Source of the DNA: Cunninghamia lanceolata
Lineage: Eukaryota > Streptophyta > Pinopsida > Cupressales > Cupressaceae
Assembly: GCA_027924645.1 (NCBI GenBank)
Contig: BSBN01001483.1
Coordinates: forward strand, 434,001 to 498,000
Length of the DNA stretch: 64,000 bases
Reading direction: 5' to 3'
Part shown: piece after piece, positions 21,783 to 33,165 of the stretch
How positions within the stretch are numbered: position 1 is the first letter of the stretch
How the letters are laid out: each line of letters starts with the position of its first letter
Program-made: the position numbers and the translations under genes
The notes under the pieces: generated by a model
Seen by the model: only the letters and a program-made list of their open reading frames with translations
The model's database searches: none
Told to the model about the DNA's origin: nothing

Positions 21783-22490
21783 TGCTTGCAGAAAATTCTG
21801 GTCGCTTTTGAACGAAAATCCGCCGCTTCCAAATTTCTGCGTCGCTTTTAAGCTGGAATAGGCCGCATTTTCCTCTCTGGATCACCTTTAAACAAACAGT
21901 CGTCGCTTGAGGTAAAACGGTATCACTTTTGTTTTTAAAATGCTCGCCTGTGATTTTTGCGGCTGGTTTGACTGTATTTACCGCTTTTGACCTAACAGTC
22001 GCCACTTTTACACATAATCAGGTCATTTTTGACATAACAGTGGCCGCCTTTGCAGATGTTTGTGTCTCTTTTGATCTAACAGTACTCGCCTTTACACTGA
22101 TCTATGTCGTTTATGAGGTAATAGTGATCGCCTGTGCAGGTTAGGGTTTTAGCTTTTTCTTGCAGATACAGGTCACTTTTGTCTTGCAACAGATCACTTC
22201 TGGGTATATCTGGATCGCATATGAGTCGACAGAGGCCACGTTTGACTTCATTAGTATCGCTTATGGACTGATAATACTCGCCTGCTCACCTGTTAGACTA
22301 GGGTTTTGTTTGTCAGCTGTGTTTTGCAGATACTGTTCGCATTTAGCCCTCAATTGATCGCTTATGGCCAATCTGCATCGCTTATGAGCTGACAGGTGTC
22401 ACATCTTGTGTTTTTACGCGTCGCATATGATCTGTAGTATTTTGCCTCTGATATAATGGAGGTCGCTTTTGATCAGCAGTGAATCACATC
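21783..22490 (+). repeat. Degenerate TCGC-core repeat array 1 in T+ leader
   Basis: About 20 loosely conserved units of roughly 30 bp. Each contains TCGC, CCGC or TCAC followed by tttTgA or TtaTgA, often ending in aacAGt (for example cgcttttgacctaacagtcg and cgcttatgagctgaca). No ORF shows retrotransposon similarity; a 121-codon-scale frame set in this region is repeat-driven. It lies between the primer site and the structured segment. Confidence 0.65.
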
Positions 22491-22799
22491 TGGTAAGTTC
22501 TGTTGTTTTCAAATCTGTTTTAGTTCCAGTTTGATTTTTGGCTATTAACTGGTATTTGCGCAGCATCTTATCGATTTGTCCAAGAAAGGAGGTTATCAAA
22601 CTACTGACATATCTGTTGCAGGTTCGATCGGTCCAAGATTTGTGGTTTTTTTCACTAAATTAGGCATATTTGGGCTTGGTGCTTAAAATGAACTACTGTT
22701 TGCTCCGTGCTTGATTTATCTTTTTGATTGCTTGCATGTGCCTGATTGTAACCCAAATTTAATGACAAAAGTATCCTCTCCCCTTGCCTATCAAATGGA

Positions 22800-23340
22800 T
22801 CTTGGGTGTATGAGAACTTCTCATTATCTTTAGAGGGCCTGCCTTCCCGCTGTGAGAAGGGATACGACCCAAGCGGTAACGGGCTAAAGCCAAGTCCTTC
22901 CGAACCGCTATATAAGAAAAGTGTTTGTGTCGAAAGCCACAAACAACGGGTGCAGTTGTGTTATACGGATAGCCAACCTCCCCCAAAACCCTCCAAGGTG
23001 CAACCCTTGGAGGCTGGGAGACTCCATAACGGAGAGTAGCGCTGCCGCATGTATAGCCACCCGAACGGATGCCCTTATTAGCAACTTTGTGTAGTAGCCA
23101 AAAACCTTCTATCTGTTGATGCAGAGGGCAAAACCCTTGAAGCAGCCCCGATTCATGCGGTTCTTAGCCGAGGTAGCAGGGACAATCTAAAGGTTTGGAG
23201 AGGGTCAAGCCTTATAAGAATCTTGGATCTTGGTATGCGTGAGAAGTGTGTGCAAATGTAAGGAGGAGCCGGTGCTACCAAGATCCTGGAGCTACCCGCT
23301 TTGAATAGGTGCAGCTAGGGGATTCAACAGATACTGTCCT
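22800..23340 (+). promoter_or_regulatory. GC-rich, hairpin-rich leader segment of T+
   Basis: About 540 bp with much higher GC than its surroundings. Visible hairpins: agcggt (22873) with accgct (22905) enclosing ggctaaagcc; ttgtgtcgaaagccacaa (22925-22942); cctccaaggtgcaacccttggagg (22989-23012); actccataacggagagt (23020-23037); ccttgga-type and gatcttgg/ccaagatc pairs at 23226-23289. No coding frame is convincing. Position in the leader between two repeat arrays suggests an RNA structure used in packaging, dimerisation or translation of the genomic RNA (inference). Confidence 0.5.
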
Positions 23341-23446
23341 ATCCTAGCCTAGGTTGTATCAGTTTGTGCTTGTTGTGAGTGTGAGTGACTGTTATCATTG
23401 TTTTCTTGCTGAAAAACTGCAAAATCAGACAACTTCTACACAAACA

Positions 23447-23960
23447 CAGTTGCTTTTGAACCGAAACTGCTCGCATAAACCACAGACATCACTTCTGAAC
23501 TATAGTAATTCACTTTTTGCCTGAACTGCATCGCTTTTAAACAACAAAGGCCCGTATATTGCCTGAACAGGATCACTTTTAAACCACAGTTGATCGCCTT
23601 TTGCTTGAACGGAATCGCTTTTGAACCACAGCTGATCGCCTACTGCCTGAACCAAGTCGCATCTGAGTCATAACCAATCACATCTTGTCTGAGCCAAATC
23701 ACTTTTAAGCCATAGTTATTCACCTGATTCCTGAACAAGCTCGCCTCTGAACAACAGACTGTCGCCTATAGGGATATCTGAGTCGCCTCTGATTAACAGG
23801 AAATCGCCTTTGAACCAACAGTCATCGCCTCTGGCATAGCATTCGCTTCTGGTTAGCACTGTCATTTGTCTGTCAAAACTAAACCAGATCGCATCTGAGC
23901 TATCATTGATCGCCTTTAGCATCCTTTGAGTCGCCTTTGAGCTATCATCAGTTGCCTGTA
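23447..23960 (+). repeat. Degenerate TCGC-core repeat array 2 in T+ leader
   Basis: About 16 units of roughly 30 bp alternating between a tcgcTTTTGAaCcacAG form and a tgaTCGCCtttgcctGAAC form, so a 60-bp dimer is visible in the best part (23580-23660). Same core as array 1. No gene. Confidence 0.65.
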
Positions 23961-24490
23961 GCTAAAATCCCTGCAAATCTCAGTGCATCAGCCGAGTTAG
24001 CCACAAGTCCAGCCTGCTTAAGTCTCAAACATCAGCTTTCAGACTTCTCTTTGATCAACAGCAGATACCTGGACTTTGTCTCCTATTTTGAGCTTATCAA
24101 TCAATCACAACTCATGAGCTTTTCCATCTTTTTGAGACCCCAACCAGCAAATCAGACATCAATCCAATCATTTCAATCAGCAAACATCCTTCAGCTGTAG
24201 CTTCAACACACATCATCCTTCAGCTTTAGCTTCAGCACACAACATCTTTTAGCTTTAGCTCCAACAAACATCAATAGCAAACAATCTTTCCCTTGAGTGT
24301 TTGAGCTATCCTCTAGGGAAAACCAACAACAACCCAACAACAACAACTCAGCCAAAACAAACCAACCAAGCGAACTAGCCAAACCAGCAAACCAAACCAG
24401 CAAACCAAAACAACAACCAATCAACCAACTAGCCAACTACCATCTTTTGGGTCTCAAGACTTTGACAAGCTTAACTTCATCATCAACATC
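23961..24490 (+). other. Proximal leader of T+ gag
   Basis: No supported gene. Short repeats of cttcagctttagcttcaacacac occur at 24187-24275, followed by an A/C-rich, largely unstructured run of caacaa, ccaacc and aaaccagc words up to the gag ATG. Such CAA-rich leaders are typical just upstream of efficiently translated plant frames (inference). Confidence 0.5.
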
Positions 24491-26509
24491 ATGCCTCAAA
24501 CTAGGAGTCAATATCGAGCTGAAATAGAAGCCAAATTGAAAGCTGAAATGGAAGCCAAATTGCAAGCTGAGATGAAACAATTCACAACACCTCTTAAGGA
24601 CGCAACTCAATTCACAACTGGTATGCCTTCTCATATGTTTATACCTCAAGGATACACTATTGGCGAGTCATCTTCACAACGAATGCAACCTCCACCATCC
24701 TTGGAAACTTTCGAAGAACAATCTCAAGACGACTCATCGGAATTCCAAGATACCTATCTATGGGACCAAGTTGAGAAACTCATGATATCTGAGCCTGATC
24801 GCTGTTTTCTCCAACTTGCTTGCATGGGTGCTAAACTACCTAAAGACTTTGATATATCCACTATTAGAGAGCAAGATCCCAACACTACTGCTGTTGTTGC
24901 GAATGGACCATCTACTATAATCACATCATCTCCTATTACATCGCAAACATCATCCTCATTGCCTATTGTTGCTTCATTTGAGTTACCACGATCAGAGCAT
25001 ACTTTAGAACCATTGATAGTGCCCACCAATGTGCTCCCTCTCATGTCACAAAATCTCAACATTCCACCTTTTCATGTCCCTCAACATATCTCTCCTTCTA
25101 CCATGACTGTTTCCATGCCTCAAGTAACACAAGCTGTCCATGCAACACAAGCGCAAACACTTCGAGCATCACAAGCCATTCCCATGTCTTATGGTGTGCA
25201 AACCTCCCAAACTATTCCAACAACACATGTTGTCCATGCTTCACACCCATTACACTCTACCACATCTCATATACCAACTGCTAATTCCTCCATGTTATCC
25301 TATAATCCCAACGTTAGTCTCATTGACATGAGTGATCCCCTCATTTCTCAAGCCAATCCAAACAATAAGATCGCTTATGTTGATCAGCTTACATCCATGC
25401 TGTCCTCTTCTTCCAATCCTTCACACACCATCAATCCATCTTATGCTACCCAAGGCTTCTCTAATATCACCCAACACATGACATATACCAATCCTCATAT
25501 TGTCCAAAATACCAATCCCAATGTTCATCCTTCTGTCGTATCTACCAATCCCTCCGTCACTTACCATGTCATGAATTCAATCCCAACTTCCCAACCATCT
25601 GCTACTATCAATCCGATATCCACTTCTCATGTGATGCACACCCAATTGCCACTTGTGTCTCAAGGACAGCAATCCTCCAACACATACATGTCACATACCA
25701 CTCCTTTGACATACATTGTGGGCACACAACCCCAACAAACAGTCACAGCTTCATATATCCCACAACCACAACAAACAGTCACAACTCCACATATACCACA
25801 ACCGCAACCACAATATGTCTCATATCATACTCCACCCCCTTCGCAACAACAGCAGTTATCTTCAGCCGATATCCAACAGATGATCGATGAAAGGGTAGGA
25901 CAAGGCAAGAAACCTTTCTCTCTCGAAAACATATGCACCTATCCTTTTGACAAGTCTCTTACTATGATACCTTTTCTGCCACATTTTGAAATCCCACAAT
26001 TTGATAAGTACAAAGGGAAAGGAAATCCGGACGACCATCTTCGATCCTTTTTTGTGGCATGTCTCAATGTTGCCTATGATGATACATATCTTTTGAGACT
26101 ATTTCCTCAAAGCTTAGCAGGACAAGCTCTCGAATGGTTTTCCCATTTACCTCCAGGAATTAAGACTTTTTCAGAATTGGCAAACAAGTTTCAATCACAC
26201 TTTGCCTTCAACATTGAACATGAGGTAAACATGAATGACCTTGTCAACAACAAACAACGCAATGGTGAAACCTTTTCCTCATTTACCCAACGATGGCGTA
26301 ATATGGCTAGCAAATTATCATGGGAAATCCCTGAGAAACAACAGCTTGACATCTTTGTTCAAAATCTTCATCCTGAGCTGTCATTCCAACTACAATTGCA
26401 AAGTGCTAGCACCTTTGACCAATTAGTTTCCAAAGGAGTTATTATTGAACGAGCCTTAATTGCCAAAGGAACTATCAAGATCTTTCGTGATAACAAAGAT
26501 TCTCCTTAA
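24491..26509 (+). CDS. Gag of T+
   Basis: 672 residues, start at the first ATG after the CAA-rich leader (MPQTRSQYRAEIEAKLKAEM). Residues 1-40 are a helical repeat of AEMEAKLQ type. Residues about 100-490 are a long Ser/Thr/Pro/Gln-rich region with repeated YIPQPQQTVT units near 415-440. Residues about 500-650 are the Ty3/gypsy capsid domain (QFDKYKGKGNPDDHLRSFF, then LEWFSHLPPG and FSELANKF). The frame ends at TAA 26507-26509. Reading continues in the same frame beyond it and T- is open at this point, so TAA probably replaced CAA. The zinc-knuckle part lies downstream in the next segment. Expected to form the particle capsid. Confidence 0.85.
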   Translation: MPQTRSQYRAEIEAKLKAEMEAKLQAEMKQFTTPLKDATQFTTGMPSHMFIPQGYTIGESSSQRMQPPPSLETFEEQSQDDSSEFQDTYLWDQVEKLMISEPDRCFLQLACMGAKLPKDFDISTIREQDPNTTAVVANGPSTIITSSPITSQTSSSLPIVASFELPRSEHTLEPLIVPTNVLPLMSQNLNIPPFHVPQHISPSTMTVSMPQVTQAVHATQAQTLRASQAIPMSYGVQTSQTIPTTHVVHASHPLHSTTSHIPTANSSMLSYNPNVSLIDMSDPLISQANPNNKIAYVDQLTSMLSSSSNPSHTINPSYATQGFSNITQHMTYTNPHIVQNTNPNVHPSVVSTNPSVTYHVMNSIPTSQPSATINPISTSHVMHTQLPLVSQGQQSSNTYMSHTTPLTYIVGTQPQQTVTASYIPQPQQTVTTPHIPQPQPQYVSYHTPPPSQQQQLSSADIQQMIDERVGQGKKPFSLENICTYPFDKSLTMIPFLPHFEIPQFDKYKGKGNPDDHLRSFFVACLNVAYDDTYLLRLFPQSLAGQALEWFSHLPPGIKTFSELANKFQSHFAFNIEHEVNMNDLVNNKQRNGETFSSFTQRWRNMASKLSWEIPEKQQLDIFVQNLHPELSFQLQLQSASTFDQLVSKGVIIERALIAKGTIKIFRDNKDSP

Positions 26510-29500
26510 AATTCCAATGATAAGTCTCGCTTTTGGAACAAGAACAAGAATGTTGTCAATGACGGTATTGTCGATACAAAGAATATTCAAACTATGAGAG
26601 CTCCCATCAACATTCAAGCAGCCTCTACACCAAGACAGCCTTTTCCACAACGAAGAAACCAACGCCAAACTTCTAATCCACGCCAACAATTTACACCATT
26701 AGTGGAAACCATGGAAGTTATTCTTCGAAAGTTGCTTCAAGCCGGAGACGTTATTCTACCCGATGCACCACCAAATGGCGAACCACTCTTTCGAGCTCCT
26801 TGGTACAAAGAGAATGAGTATTGTGATTACCATCGAGTTAAAGGGCACAAAACAAATGGTTGTATGCGCTTAAAACATGTTATCCAAGACTGCATTGATC
26901 AAGGTCTAATCAACGTCACACCTTCAACAACTCAACCTGCTCAACCATCCACATCAAACTATGATCTAGAGACTTTCAAGAATCCACTTCCGTCTCATGA
27001 TCAGACAAATAACCTTCAAGCTAGAAATGCTATTCCCTATAACTATGCATCATCTACTATTGGCCGCATTGACCATGCTCGCATTTCTACCATTACCGTC
27101 CAAGGGAGAGCACCTGATTGTGCCGTAACCACGCGAAGAGGTCGAGTTACCATCCAAGGAGCACCTCCTCATCCTCCTCGACCTCTCTCTGACTATAATC
27201 TCTTGGATCACCTTGGTAAAACACCCGCACACATATCTATCCTTGAGCTGCTCCGCATATCCCCCACACATAAAGCTATCCTTGATAAAGCCTTACAAGG
27301 GTCTTCGGTGCCTAATAATATTAATATCACACAATTTCAATCTATGGTTGCTAGCATTGCAGCCCCTTGTCATTTGACCTTTTCCGACAAAGATCTTCAA
27401 CCCTCCATTCATCCGTCACACAATGAGGCCCTCCATATTGAAGTATTTGTTAACCAACGTCGTATCAAACGAGTCTTGATAGATGGGGGAGCTAGTCTTA
27501 ATATATGTTCTTTGAAACTTATCAAGCAATTGGGATATTCTGAGAAAGATGTTGACACTTCCAAAGTTATAACTATCAGAGCATACGATGACGCTGAAAG
27601 AGATACCGAAGGGATCATCTTATTGCCTATTCAAGTTGGGCCGGTCATTACAGAAACTCGCTGTCAAGTCCTTGATATTGATCTGCCTTACAACATCATC
27701 CTCGGTCGCCCTTGGATCCATACCCTTAAAGCAGTTCCATCTACATATCACCAATGCCTTAAATTTCCACATAAGGGTGTTGAAGTTACCATTCAAGCTG
27801 ATCCCAATCCATTTGAGTTTTGTCGAGCCTTTCAAGCTAAATATCAGAGCCCGAACCGTATCCCTATCAGCACTGAGGCATATCTGTCTTCCTCCTATGT
27901 AGATCCATCTGATCTCCTCAAACCTTCATCTAGCAAAGCCGCTTCCAACCTCCATATCAAATATACCGAACATGGCCCTGGTGAATACAAATTGCAGGAA
28001 TCCTATTGCGTTGGTACCCTTCCATTATCTCCTAAATCCCATGGTAAGCCCTCTACAGCCAAGCCAACTTCATCCTCCGCTGTTATCAAAGCTCCCCCTA
28101 CCGTATTCATTAAAGGTGGTTTCTTGGATGACGAAGACATTGAGGACATCAACTCTTGGATATTCTTTGATGAAAATGACCAAGTCCAACTTGAAGTAGA
28201 GCGATACAACAACGGGTTTCGTATCATAAAGAACATGGGCTATAAAGGACATGGCGGCTTGGGATCACAGGAACAAGGACCTATTGAGCCCCTTATTGTG
28301 TCTAAGAAGTTTAATAAGCAAGGCCTTGGTTACCAACCGGAGGTACCGCGACCCAAAGACATTAAGTGTATTTCCGATATTGACATTGGACCTTCTTCGG
28401 TAGGAGAGCCTTCTAATTCGGATACCATCGATGACTCCTCCCTTCATATCACCGACCTTTTTCAAGAACATTCCATCTTCATGTTTTCCACAACCTCCTC
28501 TAGTCATCACGATTCCTCCATTAGCCTTTCACTCTTATATCCTGACCTCATCGATTGGGACCAACAGGGGGCACCGATATTAGATACATTTGAAAATGAC
28601 GAAGCCATTGCCGAATTCATGGGTTTGAGACAAGGTATTCCACTGGGTGATCATAAAGCAGGTTTCATGATGGAATTACCTAAACTAGCATATTTTGGCG
28701 GAAGTATCAAATCCTTCAGTCGCAAAAGTGAAATAAACAAAATTCAACAAAATAGGTCACTAGGTGAAAACCGCAAGGCGCCTCTTGACCGTGAAAAAGC
28801 AAAAATAAAGGACGTATCCGAAGGTGAAAACCTCTCTGAGGCGCCTGAGGATGAGGGATTTGATCTTCCTGTTGCCACTGATTACCATGAGAAATCAACT
28901 GTGCTAGTTGAAAAATCACAAGACATGAACTTGGGAACAGAACAGAATCCGAAGATCACTTTTTTGGCAGCATCACTATCAGAGCAAGAACGAAAGAACT
29001 TCACAGCATTTTTTCTGAGAAGAGTTATAAATTTTGCATGGACTTATGCAGACATGCCAGGACTAGATCCTTCACTTGTGGTACATCATTTAGCAGTATT
29101 CCCTGATGCAAAGCCTGTCAAACAAAAATTACGTAAAATGCATCCACAAGTTGCCTTATTGGTCAAAGCAGAAATTCAGAAGCTGTTAGAAGCAAAGTTC
29201 ATAAAGCCTATTGATTATCCAGAATGGGTTTCAAACCTAGTACCTGTAGCAAAACCAGATGGACGAGTTCGCTGCTGCACAGACTTTAGAGATCTTAACA
29301 AAGCATGTCCTAAAGACGATTTTCCATTACCAAGCATAGACAACATTGTTGAGCTTATAGCAGGACATGAAATGCTATCTTTGATGGATGGATTTTCAGG
29401 TTATAATCAAATCAGAATAGCAGAGGAAGACCAAGATAAAACATCTTTTATTTGTCCATGGGGCACATATTGCTGGGTTGTAATGCCTTTTGGTCTCAAA

Positions 29501-29524
29501 AACGCTGGAGCTACCTATCAATGA
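26510..29524 (+). pseudogene. Gag C-terminus, protease, G-patch and RT (first part) of T+
   Basis: Same frame as gag; the longest ATG-started open part is 26594-29524 (976 codons). In order: zinc-knuckle variant YCDYHRVKGHKTNGCM (CX2HX4HX4C) near 26818; protease LIDGGASLNI with its aspartate near 27482 and YNIILGRPWIHTL near 27690; G-patch-like NMGYKGHGGLG near 28232; an acidic linker; RT from about 29110 with CCTDFRDLNKACPKDDFPLP and SLMDGFSGYNQIRIAEEDQ. The frame ends at TGA 29522-29524 in ATYQ(stop)AMT, where T- has Arg, so CGA became TGA. Without suppression the RT would lack its YVDD box. Confidence 0.85.
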
Positions 29525-30669
29525 GCCATGACAGTTATTTTTCATGACCTTTTTCATACTATAATGGAAGACTATGTTGATGACATCCTGGGAAAATCAC
29601 GACAAGGGAAGGACATCTACAAGTATTGGCACAAATTTTTGATCGATTAGAAAAATACCAAGTCAGACTAAACCCAAAGAAGTGTGTATTTGGCGTAACG
29701 TCAGGAAAACTATTGGGATATATTGTGTCTCGACGAGGGATAGAAGTGGACCTAGCTAAGGTAAAAGCTATCATAGAAATGCCTTCACCAACGAATCTCA
29801 AACAGCTCCGCAGTTTACAGGGTAGGCTACAATCTATCTACAGATTCATCTCACAACTAGCAGATAAATGTCATCCTTTTCAGTATCTTCTTCGTAAGGG
29901 TGAACCTTTTAAGTGGGATGAAAAGTGTCAACAGGATTTTGATAAGATAAAGGAATACTTGGCAACACCTCCTGTGTTAATACCTCCTGTACTTGATCAT
30001 CCATTACTGCTCTATATATCATCAACAACCGCAGCATTGGGTGCACTTCTAGCTCAACATGATGATTCAGGAAAAGAACAAGCCATCTACTACATTAGCA
30101 TAACTCTTGTGGGATATGAGCTCAATTACTCGTTCATGGAAAAAGCTTGTTTAGCATTAGTGTTTGCTTCCCAAAAGTTGCGACACTATATGCTGAACCA
30201 AACAACAAAGCTCATCTCTAATGTGGATCCCCTCAAGTATCTCCTTTCAAAAGCACTTCTCACAGGGAGATTAGCAAAATGGGTTATGATCTTGAGTGAA
30301 TTTGACATACAATATGTGAACCGTAAAGCTATCAAAGGACAAGTCATTGCTGATCAATTAGCTGCAGCACCTATCACATACATTCAGCCAATATATCCAG
30401 AATTCCCTGATGAAGGATTGTTTAATTTAAATTCTCCAGCACGATGGCAGCTATACTTTGATGGATCATACACTCAACACGGATCTGGAGCAGGTATCTT
30501 GTTTGTCACTCCCCAAGGAGACTGCATACCTAAATCATACAGAATAGCATTCCCATGTACCAATAACATAGCAGAGTATGAAGCTTTAATCACAGGTTTG
30601 TGCATGGCAGTACAATGGGCTATCAAACAGTTACAAGTCTTTGGCGATTCTCAGCTGGTTATCAAATAG
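29525..30669 (+). pseudogene. RT catalytic box, RNase H and second RNase H of T+
   Basis: 29525-29600 holds the RT YVDD box (29573-29584). A one-base shift at about 29605 then moves the frame to 29626-30669 (347 codons): RT thumb, gypsy RNase H (VGYELNYSFMEKACLALVFA) and a second RNase H-like domain (YFDGSYTQHGSGAGIL, NNIAEYEALITGL, FGDSQLV, retaining D, E and D). It ends at TAG 30667-30669 after QLVIK, in a place where the sister element reads on, so CAG to TAG is likely. The second RNase H is the Tat-group signature. Confidence 0.85.
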
Positions 30670-32196
30670 GTCTTAGATGAATATCAAACAAAAGATGAGA
30701 AGCTTCTTCCATACAAGCTAATGGTGGACGATTTCAAGCAATATTTTGAGGACATTACCTTTGAGCAAATTCCAAGACTACAAAACAGAGCAGCAGATGC
30801 CATGGCTATGATTGGATCTCTTTTAGACATGCCATCTAACACCCATAAATGTGAATTCTTGGTCGAACAGCTTTTGATCCCAGCATTTGAAGTTCCACAG
30901 TCTGAGCTCATATGTGAGATTGTTGGTCCCAACTCATCGTGGTACAAGGATATATACGAGTATCTCCATAATCAAACCTTGCCTCTTCAACTATCCAACA
31001 CCCAGCGTAAAACTTTTATCCGTCGAGCCTCTCGTTACACTATCTTAGGAGACACCCTTTATCGCTGGAGTCTTGATGGTATCCTTCTTAGATGTCTTGA
31101 TTCCGTGGAAGCAAAAACGGCCTTACGTGAAGTACATGAAGGTGTCTGCGGTTCGCATTCTGCTGGCCCTGGCCTTGTTAAGAAACTTCTGCGAGCAGGA
31201 TACTATTGGCCAACTATGGAAAAAGATGCCCAGCAATATGCAAGGAGATGTCTACAATGTCAGAAACATGGAGATCTAATACATGCACCAGCACATGAGC
31301 TTCAGCCTATTGTCACTCCATGGCCTTTTTCGCAATGGGGACTTGATCTTGTGGGTAAAATCCATCCTACTTCATCAAATGGTCATAAGTTTATTATCAC
31401 TGCCACTGAGTATTTCACAAAGTGGGTAGAAGCCATACCAATGACCTACATCACAGGTAAACAAATAGCTAAATTCATCTTACATTACATTATCTGCCGT
31501 TATGGAGTTCCTCAAGCTATTGTCACAGACAATGGTCGGCCTTTCAAGAACCAAGAGGTTAGAGATCTTTGCAATAAGTTCCATATTCAACATAGGTTCT
31601 CTACACCTTATTATCCTCAGAGCAACGGTCAAGCTGAAGCCTCTAATAAGACAATCATCAAGATCCTTAAAAAGACTGTTAATGAAGTTGGTCGAGATTG
31701 GCATCTACAACTGCATCCTGCTTTATGGGCCTATAGAACAAGCATCAGAACTCCTACTGGCGCCACACCCTATGCTCTCGTCTATGGCACTGAAGCTATT
31801 TTGCCTATTGAGGTTGAGATCCCCTCTTTGCGCATATCCTTGCAACATACTATCTCAGATGAAGAATATCGAGTGTCCAGACTCCATGATCTTGAGCTAT
31901 TAGATGAACGCCGCCTTACAGCATTGAACCATCTTCAAGTCTATCAAAACCGGCTACGCCGCAGCTACAACAAAAAGATCAGAGAACGCAGATTTCAGGT
32001 TGGCGACCTTGTCCTTAAAGAAAACCAAAGGAATCAATAGCATCGAGAGAAACAGGGCAAGTTTGAACCAAATTGGCTTGGTCCTTTCATTATCACAGCA
32101 GTCTATGGATCCGATACATACACTCTGTCAACACCTGAAGGCATTCCCTTGGATGAACCCGTCAACAGCGTTCATCTCAAGAAGTTTTATCCATGA
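30670..32196 (+). pseudogene. Integrase of T+
   Basis: Same frame as the RNase H segment. It contains the zinc-binding HHCC module (HEGVCGSHSAG ... RRCLQCQKHG near 31136-31270), the DDE core (WGLDLVGKI near 31336, VTDNGRPFKN near 31525, SNGQAEASNKT near 31621) and a C-terminal region WLGPFIIT..VHLKKFYP ending at TGA 32194-32196. A premature TAG at 32038-32040 falls after the core, in ENQRNQ(stop)HREKQGK, again consistent with CAG to TAG. The catalytic triad is intact. Confidence 0.85.
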
Positions 32197-32212
32197 ATCT
32201 CAGCTATCCCCC

Positions 32213-32275
32213 AAAAAAAGCCAAAAAAAAAAGCAAAAAAAAAAAAAAAAAAAAAAAAGCAAAAAAATAAAAACA
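32213..32275 (+). repeat. A-rich tract after pol stop
   Basis: Almost pure A with a few GC interruptions, starting about 17 bases after the pol stop. T- has an equivalent run (14221-14236, T on the plus strand) directly after its pol stop. Confidence 0.8.
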
Positions 32276-32296
32276 TTCAATAAATAATCCGTCCTC

Positions 32297-32366
32297 TGGT
32301 GAAAACTTGGTAAACAGGCGTCTTGGATAAGTACCATAGTGAAAACCTGGCAAACAGGCACTATGT
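32297..32366 (+). repeat. Tandem pair of GTGAAAACCTGG motif
   Basis: Two copies of gtgaaaac(c/t)tggyaaacaggc about 43 bases apart. The same pair is at 14143-14213 in T- on the minus strand, so it is a conserved non-coding part of the family. Confidence 0.75.
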
Positions 32367-32880
32367 GTAGTGACCAGCTTCCCTCATTTGTTTGGTTCGT
32401 TTGATCATTTTTCCCACTGCATCTTGTATAAGCCATACTCATAAGCCCTATCGCAATCTCACATATAGCCTTTCATCTTCATCCTTTGCCAATGATAGCT
32501 ATCATACTTGAGACATTGTCATGATATCTATATCTTTTGGCACCTTAGCATCTTGGCTACATCTTTTCCGCATTGTCGCTTCTGCATAATAAACCTCATC
32601 CCGCACTGGGGGCATTTGTTGAGTCTTATTTGGAAGTGGATCCTGTTATCTCTAGCTCATAACACATCAAACAACTCAGCTTACAACACAGCACACCTTA
32701 TCAACTTCAGCCATGGCACATGTCCACCGACAAATATGACCTAACGACTTGCAACCAGGACTCATACCTTTGCAATCCATCCACATTTATCCAACAATCG
32801 CAACAAACATCGCTTGATCAAACATCCAATCGATTAGCCACATCAATAAGAACTACATCTAGCTCTATCGTTGACGCCTT

Positions 32881-33165
32881 GATCCCGTGGATACAGGGTA
32901 TGTAGGCAATCTGAGATGCGAAGGAAGCACTCTGATTCAGGCTAAGATGATAGCCCCTTTCATCAGTTATCTTTCATCTTTCTTCTAAACATCCTTCAAT
33001 CTTTCAGCTCACATTCTTCTATCCTTCATCACTTACATCATCAATAAAACCCAGAACTACATATTCATCATGTCTCATCTTCATCGTAAATGTGCTTTGA
33101 TCCCATGGATACAGGGTATGTAGGCAGTCTGGAATACGAAGGAAGTTTCCAGTACTCAAGCACAG
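32881..33165 (+). repeat. Two copies of a conserved 60-bp motif in T+
   Basis: Copies at 32881-32940 and 33099-33165 share gatccc(a/g)tggatacaggg and tatgtaggca(a/g)tctg, then cgaaggaag. Homologues lie at 13461-13521 and 13614-13674 in T- in antisense. Being kept twice in two diverged elements, in the untranslated part after pol, points to a cis function. A weak open frame across copy B (33090-33272) is not supported as a gene. Confidence 0.75.

Noticed and set aside
24754..25062. 102-codon minus-strand frame within T+ gag
   Set aside because: Antisense shadow of the Ser/Thr/Pro-rich gag sequence.
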